DNA from: Roseiarcus sp963751165
GTDB lineage: Bacteria > Pseudomonadota > Alphaproteobacteria > Rhizobiales > Beijerinckiaceae
Direction: 5' to 3'
Assembly: GCA_963751165.1 (NCBI GenBank)
Contig: CAVVTP010000019.1
Coordinates: forward strand, 186,001-250,000
DNA length: 64,000 nucleotides
The notes under the pieces were generated by a model. It saw only the letters and a list, made by a program, of their open reading frames with translations. It had not been told where the DNA came from and did not search any database. Position numbers and translations under genes: made by a program. Shown piece by piece: positions 1-8,597 of this stretch (positions are counted from its first letter, which is position 1; each line of letters starts with the position of its first letter).

Positions 1-428
1 CAAGCGGGTCAATTGCCAGGACTCCTGCCACTTGACGATGGCGTTGAGCTGGGTGCGGGAGGCGCTCGTCGCAAAGCCGCTGTGCGCGCGGCTCGCCGCC
101 GCGCGCTTGCGCTCGATTGTCTCGACGAGCTGCGCGGCGATTTCCGGGGGCGGTGCCAATCGGGCGAGGCGGGCCTCGACACGTCGCGGTCGCGGATGTG
201 GCCGACCCGTCGACGCACGACGGCGAGCGCGGCGATGGTGACGCGGGCGGGCTCCCCGAGAGACGGCAGGAAGAGCCGGGCGATGGCGCGCGCCTCCTTA
301 AGCGTCCTTCGGACGCCGTACACGCGTTCCCGCGCCTGCTCGCCGGGGCCCGGGAACTGGCGCGCCGCCGAGGCGACGGAGTTGAGGAGGAGCTTGCGGC
401 AATAGAGCGGCCAGTCGTCGCCGAGCAT
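1..428 (-). CDS. CHAD domain protein, frameshifted and cut by the window edge
   Basis: The frame starting at 428 opens with a region typical of CHAD domains (RERVYGVRRTLKEARAIARL, then VGHIRDRD), a helical family whose conserved basic residues and histidines bind polyphosphate. After RDRDV, at about position 182, the reading frame is lost. In another frame the protein resumes as EARLARLAPPPEIAAQLVET and stays open to the window start. A duplicated GT in the local sequence gacgtgtcgag would explain the shift. The gene begins 15 bases after the acyl-CoA synthetase stop, so the two may be co-transcribed. The length looks short for a CHAD protein, but the end lies outside the window. The shift could be a sequencing error or a true mutation. 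Confidence 0.6.
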
Positions 429-443
429 GCGCTACCCCGAGCC

Positions 444-2075
444 CTAACGGAGCTGTTTTGCCTGCTCCCGTAGCGCGAACTTCTGCACCTTGCCGGTCGA
501 GGTCTTCGGGATTTCGGCAAAGACGATCGTGCGTGGGCACTTGTAGCGCGCGAGCCGGACGCGGCACCATTCAATCAGTTCGTCAGCGGTAGCGGGGTGG
601 CCTGGCTTCATCTCGACGAAGGCGCAGGGCGTCTCGCCCCATTTCTCGTCCGGTCGCGCCACGACCGCGGCGAGTTGCACGCCCGGATGCTCGAAAAGCG
701 CGTCCTCGACCTCGATCGACGAGATGTTTTCGCCGCCCGAAATGATGATGTCCTTCGACCGGTCCAGCAGCTGCACGTAGCCGTCCGAATGCTTCACTCC
801 CAGGTCACCCGAATGGAACCAGCCTCCGGCAAAGGCTTTGTCGGTCCCGGGCTTGTTCTTGAGATAGCCCTTCATCACGACGTTGCCGCGGAACATCACC
901 TCTCCCATGGTTTGCCCGTCAGCGGGAACCGGCTCCATCGTATTGGGGCTCAGGACGTCAAGCGCCTCGAGCGCATGATAACGCACACCCTGCCGCGCCT
1001 TGAGATGCGCCTGCGTCTCGGGGTCGAGCACGTTCCACTCGTCCTTCCAGTCGTTGACGACCGCCGGTCCATAAACCTCTGTCAGGCCGTAAAGATGGGT
1101 GACCTCGAACCCCGCCTCGCTCATCGCCTTGAGCACAGCGGCCGGAGGAGGCGCCGCGGCTGTGAAGAAGCGCACGAGATGCGGCAGCGGCTTCTTCTCC
1201 TCGGAGCTCGCGTTCAGAAGCACCGACATGACGATCGGCGCGCCGCAGAGATGAGTCACCCGGTGACCGGCCATCAGGTCGTAGAGCGCCTTGGCGCGCA
1301 CTTGCCTCAGGCAGACATGCGTTCCAGCCTTGACACTGATCGACCAGGGGAAGCACCAGCCGTTGCAATGGAACATCGGCAGTGTCCACAAATAGACTGG
1401 ATGGCGGCCCATGTCGCCAGTGACGACATTGCCCATCGCCAGCAGATTGGCGCCGCGGTGGTGATAGACGACGCCCTTGGGGTCGCCGGTCGTCCCTGAG
1501 GTGTAGTTTAGGGAAATCGCATCCCATTCGTCGAGAGGCGCCCTGCGCTGATAGGTCTCGTCGCCTTCGGCGACCAGCGCCTCGTAATCAACTAAGCCGA
1601 TCCGTTCGCTCGGTCCATCGTATTCCGGATCGTCGTAGTCGACGACGAGCGGGCGGCCCTTGACGAGTTCGAGGGCGGCCGCCATGACGCCGGCAAATTC
1701 GCGGTCGACGATTAGCGCCTTCGCTTCCCCATGGTCCAGCATGAAGGCGAGTGCCGCCGGGTCGAGTTTGGTGTTCAGCGTATTGAGCACTGCGCCGCAC
1801 ATCGGAACGCCGTAGTGGCACTCGAGCATAGCGGGCGTATTGGCGAGCATGACCGCGATCGTGTCGCCGCGCACGATCCCCCGCTTTGCCAGTGCGGAAG
1901 CGAGCTTCTTCGAGCGGGCGTGGAAGTTGCGGTAGTTTCGCTTCAGCGATCCGTGGACGATCGCGATCCTGTCCGGGAACACCTCCGCCGCGCGTTCTAG
2001 AAAAGCGAGCGGCGTCAGCGGCTGGAAATTGGCGGCGTTGCGGTCGAGATCGCGATCATAGGACGATTGGGACAT
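444..2075 (-). CDS. AMP-forming acyl-CoA synthetase
   Basis: This 543-residue adenylate-forming ligase activates a carboxylic acid to acyl-AMP and then to the CoA thioester. The ATP/AMP signature YTSGTTGDPKG lies at about residues 191-201. The GEVMFRGNVVMKGY and WFHSGDLGVKHSDGYVQLLDRSKDIIISGGENI blocks follow, and the C-terminal catalytic lysine sits in PKTSTGKV at about residue 529. The overall sequence fits the medium/long-chain acyl-CoA ligase group that includes methylmercaptopropionate-CoA ligase-like enzymes. The substrate cannot be read from the sequence. The length is normal and no defect is seen. A CHAD gene follows immediately on the same strand. Unrelated transport genes lie upstream. 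Confidence 0.9.
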   Translation of the reverse strand: MSQSSYDRDLDRNAANFQPLTPLAFLERAAEVFPDRIAIVHGSLKRNYRNFHARSKKLASALAKRGIVRGDTIAVMLANTPAMLECHYGVPMCGAVLNTLNTKLDPAALAFMLDHGEAKALIVDREFAGVMAAALELVKGRPLVVDYDDPEYDGPSERIGLVDYEALVAEGDETYQRRAPLDEWDAISLNYTSGTTGDPKGVVYHHRGANLLAMGNVVTGDMGRHPVYLWTLPMFHCNGWCFPWSISVKAGTHVCLRQVRAKALYDLMAGHRVTHLCGAPIVMSVLLNASSEEKKPLPHLVRFFTAAAPPPAAVLKAMSEAGFEVTHLYGLTEVYGPAVVNDWKDEWNVLDPETQAHLKARQGVRYHALEALDVLSPNTMEPVPADGQTMGEVMFRGNVVMKGYLKNKPGTDKAFAGGWFHSGDLGVKHSDGYVQLLDRSKDIIISGGENISSIEVEDALFEHPGVQLAAVVARPDEKWGETPCAFVEMKPGHPATADELIEWCRVRLARYKCPRTIVFAEIPKTSTGKVQKFALREQAKQLR

Positions 2076-2150
2076 GGGCTCCTCTCAGTCCGAAGCACGG
2101 CGAACGCAAAGCGGCGCTCGGCGCAGAAGGCTTCGCGCGTCAGCATACTG

Positions 2151-2642
2151 TCAAGATCGCGGTTTGGGAGGGACTTCGGGGCCTAATGGACGAAAGGCGA
2201 AGAAGCGGAAGCCGACAAAGGTGAAGACCATCGCGACGCCGGCGCCGGCGGCGATGAAGATAGGCAACATCGCCGGCCTCACTTCGAGGCCGAAGCGCGG
2301 GGCGAGAAGGACGCAGGCGGTGTAGACCCCGTAGTTGACCGCGAGCCCCACCGAAGCGACCACGCAATAGCGTATGAAAGCGCGAACCAGCGGCGCTGAA
2401 GAATGGCGGAAGGTGATCGCTCGATTAAGGAGGAAATTGACGATCGTCGCTACGATGAACCCGGGGGGCCGAGCGAGTTCGGGCGAGAGGCCGGCATATT
2501 TCGCCCCCGCATAGGTGATGGCGGCGTCGACGGCATAGCCGGCCAGCCCGACTAGGACGAAGGACGGGATCTGCGCCGTGACGCGGCCGCGGCGGAGGGG
2601 ACCGCGGAAGCCGCGCTCGAATCGGTCGGTCATGCGTGTCAT
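2151..2642 (-). CDS. GtrA family membrane protein
   Basis: This 163-residue protein has four predicted membrane segments after a basic N-terminus. It has the GtrA layout, including FVLVGLAGYAVDAAITY in the first helix and an ATIVNFLLNRAITFR block between helices two and three. GtrA-like proteins are thought to help flip or transfer polyprenyl-linked sugars in O-antigen or cell-wall glycosylation. The start ATG overlaps the stop codon of the upstream TauE-family gene (ATGA at 2639-2642), so translation is probably coupled. A second possible start lies three codons in. No glycosyltransferase is adjacent, so the glycan is unknown. Confidence 0.85.
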   Translation of the reverse strand: MTRMTDRFERGFRGPLRRGRVTAQIPSFVLVGLAGYAVDAAITYAGAKYAGLSPELARPPGFIVATIVNFLLNRAITFRHSSAPLVRAFIRYCVVASVGLAVNYGVYTACVLLAPRFGLEVRPAMLPIFIAAGAGVAMVFTFVGFRFFAFRPLGPEVPPKPRS

Positions 2643-3400
2643 GCGAGGAAGAGCGCCGGAACGGCGTCGTAAATCAGTTTGGCGCCGATCGCGAAGGTGA
2701 TGGTCAGGATGATGGCGTAGAACCGGTCGGCGTCAACCCTGCGCACAAGCCAGACGCCGGCGAAAGTGGAGAGGACGGCCATCGGAATGAGTTCGACGGA
2801 AACCATGAGGTTGTCGCGGCTGAACTGGCCGAGCAGAAAGTAGGGCGGGACCTTGATGAGATTGACCGCGGCGAAGAACATCGTCGCCGTCCCGGCGAAA
2901 ACGCGCGGCTTCAGGTGCTGGGGCATGACATAGACCTGGAACGGCGGCGCCCCGGCGTGGCTGATGAAGCTGGTGAAGCCCGCCAGCGAGCCCCACACCA
3001 GTCCGCCCGGAACGCCTGGCGTGTCGACGGGATCGCTGCCGAGCCGGTCGCGCGCCAGCATGTAGGCCACGAAGACGATCGAGATGATCCCGACCGCGAG
3101 CCTCACCGCATCCTCGCTTACCCGGGCCGCGAGCAACCAGCCGGCGGCGACGCCGATCATCGCCGAGGGGATGAGGATGAAGAGGTTACGCAATGAAAAA
3201 TCTCGCCGGAAGGCCCAGACGCTGACCCAGTCCTGCACGATGAGCACGGGAAGCACAATCGCCGCTGCCCTGATCGGCGAGATCACAAGCGACAGCATCG
3301 GCATGGCGAGCGTGCTGAGACCGGTGAACCCGCCCTTCGACAATCCGAGCAGGATGACCGCGGGGACGGCGACGAGATAGAATTCCGTTTGGCCCGACAT
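2639..3400 (-). CDS. TauE/SafE family sulfite exporter-like permease
   Basis: This is an integral membrane protein of about 253 residues from the TauE/SafE family, whose members export sulfite or other small organic or inorganic anions. The family-typical start is LGLSKGGFTGLS, and several hydrophobic helices follow. A central WGSLAGFTSFISHAGAPPFQVYV block matches the second family repeat. The start at 3400 (MSGQTEFYL) was preferred because the extra 12 residues from 3436 are not typical. Neither start has a strong Shine-Dalgarno sequence. The gene overlaps gtrA by ATGA. The prpE gene is divergent, with about 130 bases between the starts. The transported anion is not known. Confidence 0.85.
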   Translation of the reverse strand: MSGQTEFYLVAVPAVILLGLSKGGFTGLSTLAMPMLSLVISPIRAAAIVLPVLIVQDWVSVWAFRRDFSLRNLFILIPSAMIGVAAGWLLAARVSEDAVRLAVGIISIVFVAYMLARDRLGSDPVDTPGVPGGLVWGSLAGFTSFISHAGAPPFQVYVMPQHLKPRVFAGTATMFFAAVNLIKVPPYFLLGQFSRDNLMVSVELIPMAVLSTFAGVWLVRRVDADRFYAIILTITFAIGAKLIYDAVPALFLA

Positions 3401-3531
3401 CGTCCGGCAGAAGCTCCCAATCAAATCAGCGGCCATTGGCCAATAGTTTTAGCGCGCCGTCGTTGCGTTTTTGAGCCAGCGGCGCGAAAACTCGCGCTTC
3501 GGCGCGGCGCGGCGGCGAAGGAGAGAGATGA

Positions 3532-5430
3532 ATGAGCGGCTACAGGCAGACCTATGACCAGTGGCGCGCCGATCCGCAAGCGTTTTGGGCAAAGGCCGCC
3601 GAAGAGATCTCCTGGTCACGCCGGCCGGAGCGCATTTTCGATCCTAAGGCGGGCGTCTACGGCCGCTGGTTCCCCGACGCGCGGGTCAACGCCTGCTACA
3701 ATGCGATCGATCGCCATGTGGAAGGAGGCCGCGCTGACCAGCCGGCGCTCCATTACGACAGCCCCCTCACCGGAACGAAGCGGACTCTCACCTATCGCGA
3801 CCTCCTCGAGGAGACGGCGACGCTCGGCTCCGTGCTACAGGACTTCGGCGTCGAGGCAGGCGACCGCGTGCTTATCTACATGCCGATGATCCCCGAGTCG
3901 ATCGTGGCGATGCTCGCCTGCGCGCGCATCGGCGCGGTGCATTCGGTGGTGTTCGGCGGCTTCGCCGCCAAGGAGCTCGCGACCCGCATCGACGACGCCG
4001 AGCCCAAGGTGATCCTGACCGCGAGCTGCGGCATCGAGCCCGGCCGCATCGTGGAATACAAGCCGCTGCTCGATCTCGCGATCGGCCTCTCCAAGCACAA
4101 GCCCAGGACCTGCATTGTCTTCCAACGCCCGCAGATCGAGGCGCGGATGAGCAGCGCGCGTGACCACGACTGGAAGACGCTGGTCGACGCCGCCAAGGCC
4201 GCCGGCAGGCGCGCGCCCTGCGCCGACCTCGCCGCGACCGACCCGCTCTATATCCTCTACACTTCAGGAACGACCGGCGTGCCGAAGGGCGTTGTGCGCG
4301 ACATCGGCGGCTATCTTGTTGCGCTCAAGTGGTCGATGTCGGCGATCTACAATGTCAAGCCGGGCGACGCATACTGGGCCGCTTCCGACATCGGCTGGGT
4401 GGTTGGCCATTCCTACATCGTCTACGGCCCTCTGCTTCATGGCTGCGCCAGCGTCCTCTACGAGGGCAAGCCGATCGGCACGCCGGACGCCGGCGCGTTC
4501 TGGCGGGTGATCCAGGACTACAAGGTTGCGGCTTTCTTCACCGCGCCGACCGCCTTCCGCGCCGTGCGCAAGGAGGACCCGCAGGCCGCGCTGCTCAAGA
4601 AATACGACATCTCCTCGATGCATACCCTCTTCCTGGCCGGGGAGCGCGCTGATCCCGATACGGTGGCCTGGGCGGAGAAGGTCCTTGGCGTGCCGGTGGT
4701 CGACCATTGGTGGCAGACGGAGACCGGGTGGGCAATCGCCGCAAACCCGGTCGGTCTCGGCATCCTCCCGATCAAGCTCGGCTCGCCGACCGCGCCGATG
4801 CCGGGGTACGAAATGGCCGTCGTCGACGAGGGGTCACATCCCGTTCCAGTGGGAACTATGGGCTCGATCGTTGTCAAGCTGCCCTTGCCGCCCGGCTGCC
4901 TGCCAACCCTCTACCGGCAGGACGAGCGCATGCGCGAAAGTTACCTGAGAGAGTTCCCCGGCTACTACAAGACCGCCGACGCGGGTTACATCGACGAAGA
5001 CGGATATCTCTATATCATGGGCCGCACCGACGACATCATTAACGTCGCCGGCCATCGCCTTTCGACCGGCGGTATGGAGGAGGTCATCGCCTCGCATCCG
5101 GACGTCGCCGAATGCGCGGTGCTCGGCGTCAAGGACGAGATCAAGGGCGAGCAGCCCTGCGGCTTCATCGTGCTGAAGAGCGGCGTCGACCGGCCGCTTG
5201 AGCAAATCGAGAAGGAAGTCGTCAAACTCGTGCGAGACAAGATCGGCCCGGTCGCGGCTTTCAAGACGGCCCTCGTCGTCTCACGGCTGCCCAAGACCCG
5301 CTCGGGCAAGATTCTGCGCGGCACGATGAAGAAAATTGCCGACCACGACCCCTGGGCGACGCCGGCCACAATCGAGGACCCGAAAGTTCTCGACGAGATC
5401 AAAGAGGCCTTGGAGGCGCGGATGCCGTAG
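3532..5430 (+). CDS. prpE: Propionyl-CoA synthetase (acetyl-CoA synthetase family)
   Basis: This 632-residue ligase converts propionate (or acetate) with ATP and CoA to the acyl-CoA. It has an ACAS N-terminal region (YRQTYDQWRADPQAFW, residues 4-20). The adenylation signature YTSGTTGVPKG is at about residues 243-253, and the WWQTETGW motif of acetyl/propionyl-CoA synthetases follows. The hinge block is YKTADAGYIDEDGYLYIMGR, and the catalytic lysine is in PKTRSGKILRG, near residue 593. The start ATG follows a GAAGGAGAG ribosome site at about 3518. Length and motifs fit PrpE better than Acs. There is no methylcitrate-cycle gene in the window, so propionyl-CoA may be handled elsewhere. Confidence 0.92.
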   Translation: MSGYRQTYDQWRADPQAFWAKAAEEISWSRRPERIFDPKAGVYGRWFPDARVNACYNAIDRHVEGGRADQPALHYDSPLTGTKRTLTYRDLLEETATLGSVLQDFGVEAGDRVLIYMPMIPESIVAMLACARIGAVHSVVFGGFAAKELATRIDDAEPKVILTASCGIEPGRIVEYKPLLDLAIGLSKHKPRTCIVFQRPQIEARMSSARDHDWKTLVDAAKAAGRRAPCADLAATDPLYILYTSGTTGVPKGVVRDIGGYLVALKWSMSAIYNVKPGDAYWAASDIGWVVGHSYIVYGPLLHGCASVLYEGKPIGTPDAGAFWRVIQDYKVAAFFTAPTAFRAVRKEDPQAALLKKYDISSMHTLFLAGERADPDTVAWAEKVLGVPVVDHWWQTETGWAIAANPVGLGILPIKLGSPTAPMPGYEMAVVDEGSHPVPVGTMGSIVVKLPLPPGCLPTLYRQDERMRESYLREFPGYYKTADAGYIDEDGYLYIMGRTDDIINVAGHRLSTGGMEEVIASHPDVAECAVLGVKDEIKGEQPCGFIVLKSGVDRPLEQIEKEVVKLVRDKIGPVAAFKTALVVSRLPKTRSGKILRGTMKKIADHDPWATPATIEDPKVLDEIKEALEARMP

Positions 5431-5586
5431 CGGCGGGCCGTCACCCTGGCACTCCGAGCGGCGCCCATCGTACACACCGTCTGCCCACCGAGATTCGCTG
5501 TTTTCTCGCTGTCGCCAGCGGATTGGGCCTGCGCTCATGGTGCTGGAATAGGCGAGTAATTCCGGTGAAGAATTCGGGCTCGGCAT

Positions 5587-6357
5587 TCATCGCGGTGCAG
5601 CTTCCCCGCGCGCCAGCCTCCGCCTCGTCTTCTCGATCCAACCCCGGAGCGGAGCGAGCCTCGGCCCCTGAGTGAGGCCGCCACAACCGCGGCCGTGCGG
5701 CGCCTGGGCCCAGGTCGCGATCGCGACTGCCGCGGCGCCGTCCGCCGACCAAATCGGCGCGCCGGAGTCGCCCAAGCAGGCCCCAGCGATCCTGCCGTCC
5801 GGGTCGGCGGCCCAGATCAGAACGTTCGACGCCGGTTCGCGCACCACGAGCGTCACGCTGCGTAATTGCCCGCCGGACTTCCAGTCGCCGTCACGGTCGG
5901 CGCCATATCCGGATAGGATCACCCGCTCGCCGACCAATGGCCCGGCGCCGGAGGCGAGCGTAGCTCCCGCGAACCGGGCGTCAAGCGGGCTCGCCGAGCG
6001 GACGACCGCCACGTCAATCGATTCGATGCGGTTTCGGATCGCGTCGGCATGGTAGAACGGGTGAGTGACCGCGGACTCCACCGGAATCAGGACAGCCGCG
6101 CCGGATGTGTCGCGGTAATAGACCGCCATGTCGCGTGTCGGCCGCAGGCAGTGCGCCGCCGTGAGAAGCGTGCGCGAATCGAGAACGAGCGCCGAGCAGA
6201 AGCCCGCCGCGTTCCCGCCGCGCATCAAGACCATCGCCGCCCGGTCGGAGAACCGCCCGTCGGGCGCGGCCCCCACGAGGGCGCGGGATGGCGCGAGGGG
6301 CGACGCAAACGCGACGACGACGATTGCAAGGCGGACCAAGGATCGATGCGAATTCAT
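5587..6357 (-). CDS. Secreted trypsin-like serine protease (S1 family)
   Basis: This exported protease of about 256 residues has the chymotrypsin/trypsin fold. The catalytic triad is visible: histidine in LLTAAHC, aspartate in ESIDVAVV, and serine in CLGDSGAPIW. Cysteines flank the active-site blocks as in the family. The chosen start gives a good signal peptide (MNSHRSLVRLAIVVVAFASP, cleavage near SRA). In-frame ATGs at 6369 and 6393 are also possible. The mature domain runs to the C-terminus, with no PDZ domain or membrane anchor. The gene is convergent with prpE and divergent from the PepSY gene. The substrate is unknown. Confidence 0.85.
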   Translation of the reverse strand: MNSHRSLVRLAIVVVAFASPLAPSRALVGAAPDGRFSDRAAMVLMRGGNAAGFCSALVLDSRTLLTAAHCLRPTRDMAVYYRDTSGAAVLIPVESAVTHPFYHADAIRNRIESIDVAVVRSASPLDARFAGATLASGAGPLVGERVILSGYGADRDGDWKSGGQLRSVTLVVREPASNVLIWAADPDGRIAGACLGDSGAPIWSADGAAAVAIATWAQAPHGRGCGGLTQGPRLAPLRGWIEKTRRRLARGEAAPR

Positions 6358-6493
6358 CTGGACTTTCATGCGCCCAAAGCGGCGGCCGTTCAATCGAGCC
6401 GGATGCGGCGGCGCCCGGCGGCGTCATTCACATTGCATTCAGCCGCCTGTGCGAACATGCAATCTGCCGTTCCGGAAAGGGGCATTTGTCGCA

Positions 6494-6940
6494 ATGGCTG
6501 CGCTCGCCCTCGCTTGCCGCGCCGCCGTCTTGTTCCTCACTACGGCGTGCCTAGCCGCGCACGCCGCCGAAGCGGAGCCACACTCTGTCCCGCTCAAGCC
6601 GCTATGTCTTACGGCGTCGGAAACCCGGGACGAGGTCAAGGCGCACAAGTTACTCGAGCCGTTCGCGGCGCTCAAATTCGCCGCCCAGCAGCGCAAGGCG
6701 GAGGCCCTATCGGCCAAACTCTGCCATACCGGCGACGAATTCATTTACGAGATCACGCTTCTGCACCGCGACGGTCGCCTCATCCGAGTTCAAATGGAGG
6801 CGGGCACCGGCAAACTGATCGCCCGCCAGCCGCGCGAACCGCGGGAGCCGCACGAGACGGCGGTGACGCGGGAATCTCATGAGCCCCCTCCTGTCACCCG
6901 CGAACCACATGACGCCCCAGCGGCCGGGCCTAGAAACTGA
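6494..6940 (+). CDS. Periplasmic PepSY-domain protein, FeuN-like
   Basis: This 148-residue protein has an N-terminal signal sequence (about residues 1-25, cleavage near AHA-AEA). The PepSY-like core ends in GDEFIYEITLLHRDGRLIRVQM followed by ATGKL. The C-terminal tail is low-complexity and rich in Arg-Glu-Pro-His repeats (REPREPHE, TRESHE, TREPHD). The start follows a GGAAAGGGG purine run. A response regulator gene follows 24 bases later. In rhizobia a small periplasmic protein (FeuN) is encoded just before feuP-feuQ and inhibits the kinase, so this is a likely counterpart. The assignment rests on gene order and the PepSY fold and not on close sequence identity. Confidence 0.65.
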   Translation: MAALALACRAAVLFLTTACLAAHAAEAEPHSVPLKPLCLTASETRDEVKAHKLLEPFAALKFAAQQRKAEALSAKLCHTGDEFIYEITLLHRDGRLIRVQMEAGTGKLIARQPREPREPHETAVTRESHEPPPVTREPHDAPAAGPRN

Positions 6941-6964
6941 CTGGGGTCAAGAAAAGAGAACCTA

Positions 6965-7646
6965 ATGCGACTGCTGGTTGTCGAAGACGATCGGGATCTC
7001 AACCGTCAGATTTCCTCCGCGCTGGAGGCCGCCGGCTATGCCGTCGACCGGGCGTTTGACGGAGAGGAGGGCTGGTTCCGGGGCGACACCGAGCCCTACG
7101 ACGCAGTCGTGCTGGACATCGGCCTTCCCAAGCGGGACGGCATTTCCATTCTGGAGGCTTGGCGCAAGGCCGGGCGCTCGATCCCTGTGCTGATCCTGAC
7201 CGCGCGGGACCGGTGGAGCGACAAGGTGCAGGGCATCGACGCAGGCGCGGACGACTATGTCGCGAAGCCCTTCCACATGGAGGAGGTGCTGGCTCGGCTT
7301 CGCGCGCTGTTGCGCCGCGCGGCCGGTCACGCGACCAGCGATCTCATGGTCGGCCCAGTGAGAACTCGATGCGCGCGCGGGCCGCGTCACGGTAAACGGT
7401 GAGCCGGTGAAGCTCACCAGCCACGAATACCGCCTCCTGTCGTATCTGATGCACCACGCGGGACGCGTCATCTCGCGCAGCGAAATCGTCGAGCATCTTT
7501 ACGAGCAAGACTTCGACCGCGACTCGAATACGATCGAGGTCTTCATCGGCCGCCTGCGCAAGAAGCTTGGCGTCGACATCATCAAGACCGCGCGCGGCCT
7601 CGGCTATCTCGTCGGGATCGACGCGGAGGCGCAAGCTTCAAAATAG
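6965..7646 (+). CDS. OmpR/PhoB-type response regulator, FeuP-like, split by a frameshift
   Basis: The receiver domain (from MRLLVVEDD, phospho-acceptor Asp in AVVLDIGLPKRDG, switch Thr in LILTARD, Lys in AKPF) is read in one frame to about position 7363. The winged-helix DNA-binding domain (EPVKLTSHEYRLLSYLMHHA through IEVFIGRLRKKLG to TARGLGYLV) is in the next frame. Removing one A from gagaactcg gives the continuous linker GPVRLDARAGRVTVNGEPVKL, so this is a single-base insertion. The repaired protein would be about 226 residues, the normal size. The PepSY gene lies upstream. No histidine kinase follows, and ispA is convergent 15 bases downstream. It may be a sequencing error or a decaying orphan regulator. 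Confidence 0.75.
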
Positions 7647-7661
7647 GGAGCCCCGGCGCCC

Positions 7662-8582
7662 TCAACTCTTTCGCGCCGCGACGAAATCGGCCGCGGCGCG
7701 TAAGCCGTCGCCCGCGTCCCCGACGCCTGCTGCATCGACCGCTGCCTTCGCCTCGCCGACCAAGCGGGCAAGCTCCGCATGCGCGCCCTCCGTTCCGAGC
7801 GCTGCGACGAGCGTCGCCTTGTGACGCCCGGCGTCCTTGCCGGAGCGCTTTCCCAGCGTCGTCGCATCGCCTTCCGCGTCGAGAAGATCGTCGGCGATCT
7901 GGAACGCCGCGCCAATTGTGCGGCCATAGACCTCCAACGCCGCGCGCGCCGCAACGTCCGCGCCCGCGAGCAGCACCCCGGCCTCGACGCTGAATTTGAG
8001 AAGCGCTCCCGTCTTCATCGATTGCAACCGTGCGATCGCTTCGAGCGAGAGCGGCGCGGCGGCGGTCTCGGCCTCGATGTCGAGCATCTGGCCGCCGACC
8101 ATGCCGGCTAGGCCCGCAGCCCGGGCAAGCCCGGCGCAAAGGCAGGCGCGCGTCTTGGCGTCCGGATCGGTTCGAGGATCGGCGAGAATTTCGAAGGCCA
8201 GCGTCTGAAGAGCGTCACCCGCCAGGATGGCGGTCGCTTCGTCGAAGGCGCGGTGGGCCGTCGGTCGGCCGCGCCTCAGATCGTCGTCGTCCATCGCCGG
8301 CAGATCGTCGTGGATCAGGGAATAGGCGTGAACGCATTCGATTGCGGCGCCTGCGCGAACGGGTGATTCGCCGGTCCGCCCAAGCGCGCGCGCCGTCTCG
8401 ATTGCCAGAAAAGGCCTCAGTCTTTTCCCTCCGCCGAGCGTCGCATAGCGCATCGCCTCGATGAGTCGGCGGGGCCCGATGCTCTCCCCGAACTTCGGCT
8501 CGATTGCGAGAATGTCCTCGAGCACACGCTCGACGGCCGCTGCAGTCTGGCCCAATCTCGTCTTGAACGTCTCTTCGTCCAT
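7662..8582 (-). CDS. ispA: Farnesyl/short-chain polyprenyl diphosphate synthase
   Basis: This 306-residue trans-prenyltransferase condenses isopentenyl diphosphate with allylic diphosphates to make farnesyl (or geranylgeranyl) diphosphate. These feed ubiquinone, undecaprenyl and carotenoid or hopanoid synthesis. The first aspartate-rich motif is DDLPAMDDDDLRRGRPT and the second is QIADDLLDAEGD. GGGKRLRPFL binds isopentenyl diphosphate. The insertion of two residues in the first aspartate motif is typical of bacterial type II FPP synthases. The length is normal. It is convergent with the broken response regulator and follows hslO on the same strand with a 15-base gap. No dxs or xseB is adjacent. 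Confidence 0.9.
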   Translation of the reverse strand: MDEETFKTRLGQTAAAVERVLEDILAIEPKFGESIGPRRLIEAMRYATLGGGKRLRPFLAIETARALGRTGESPVRAGAAIECVHAYSLIHDDLPAMDDDDLRRGRPTAHRAFDEATAILAGDALQTLAFEILADPRTDPDAKTRACLCAGLARAAGLAGMVGGQMLDIEAETAAAPLSLEAIARLQSMKTGALLKFSVEAGVLLAGADVAARAALEVYGRTIGAAFQIADDLLDAEGDATTLGKRSGKDAGRHKATLVAALGTEGAHAELARLVGEAKAAVDAAGVGDAGDGLRAAADFVAARKS

Positions 8583-8597
8583 CTGTCGCGCGCCTCG

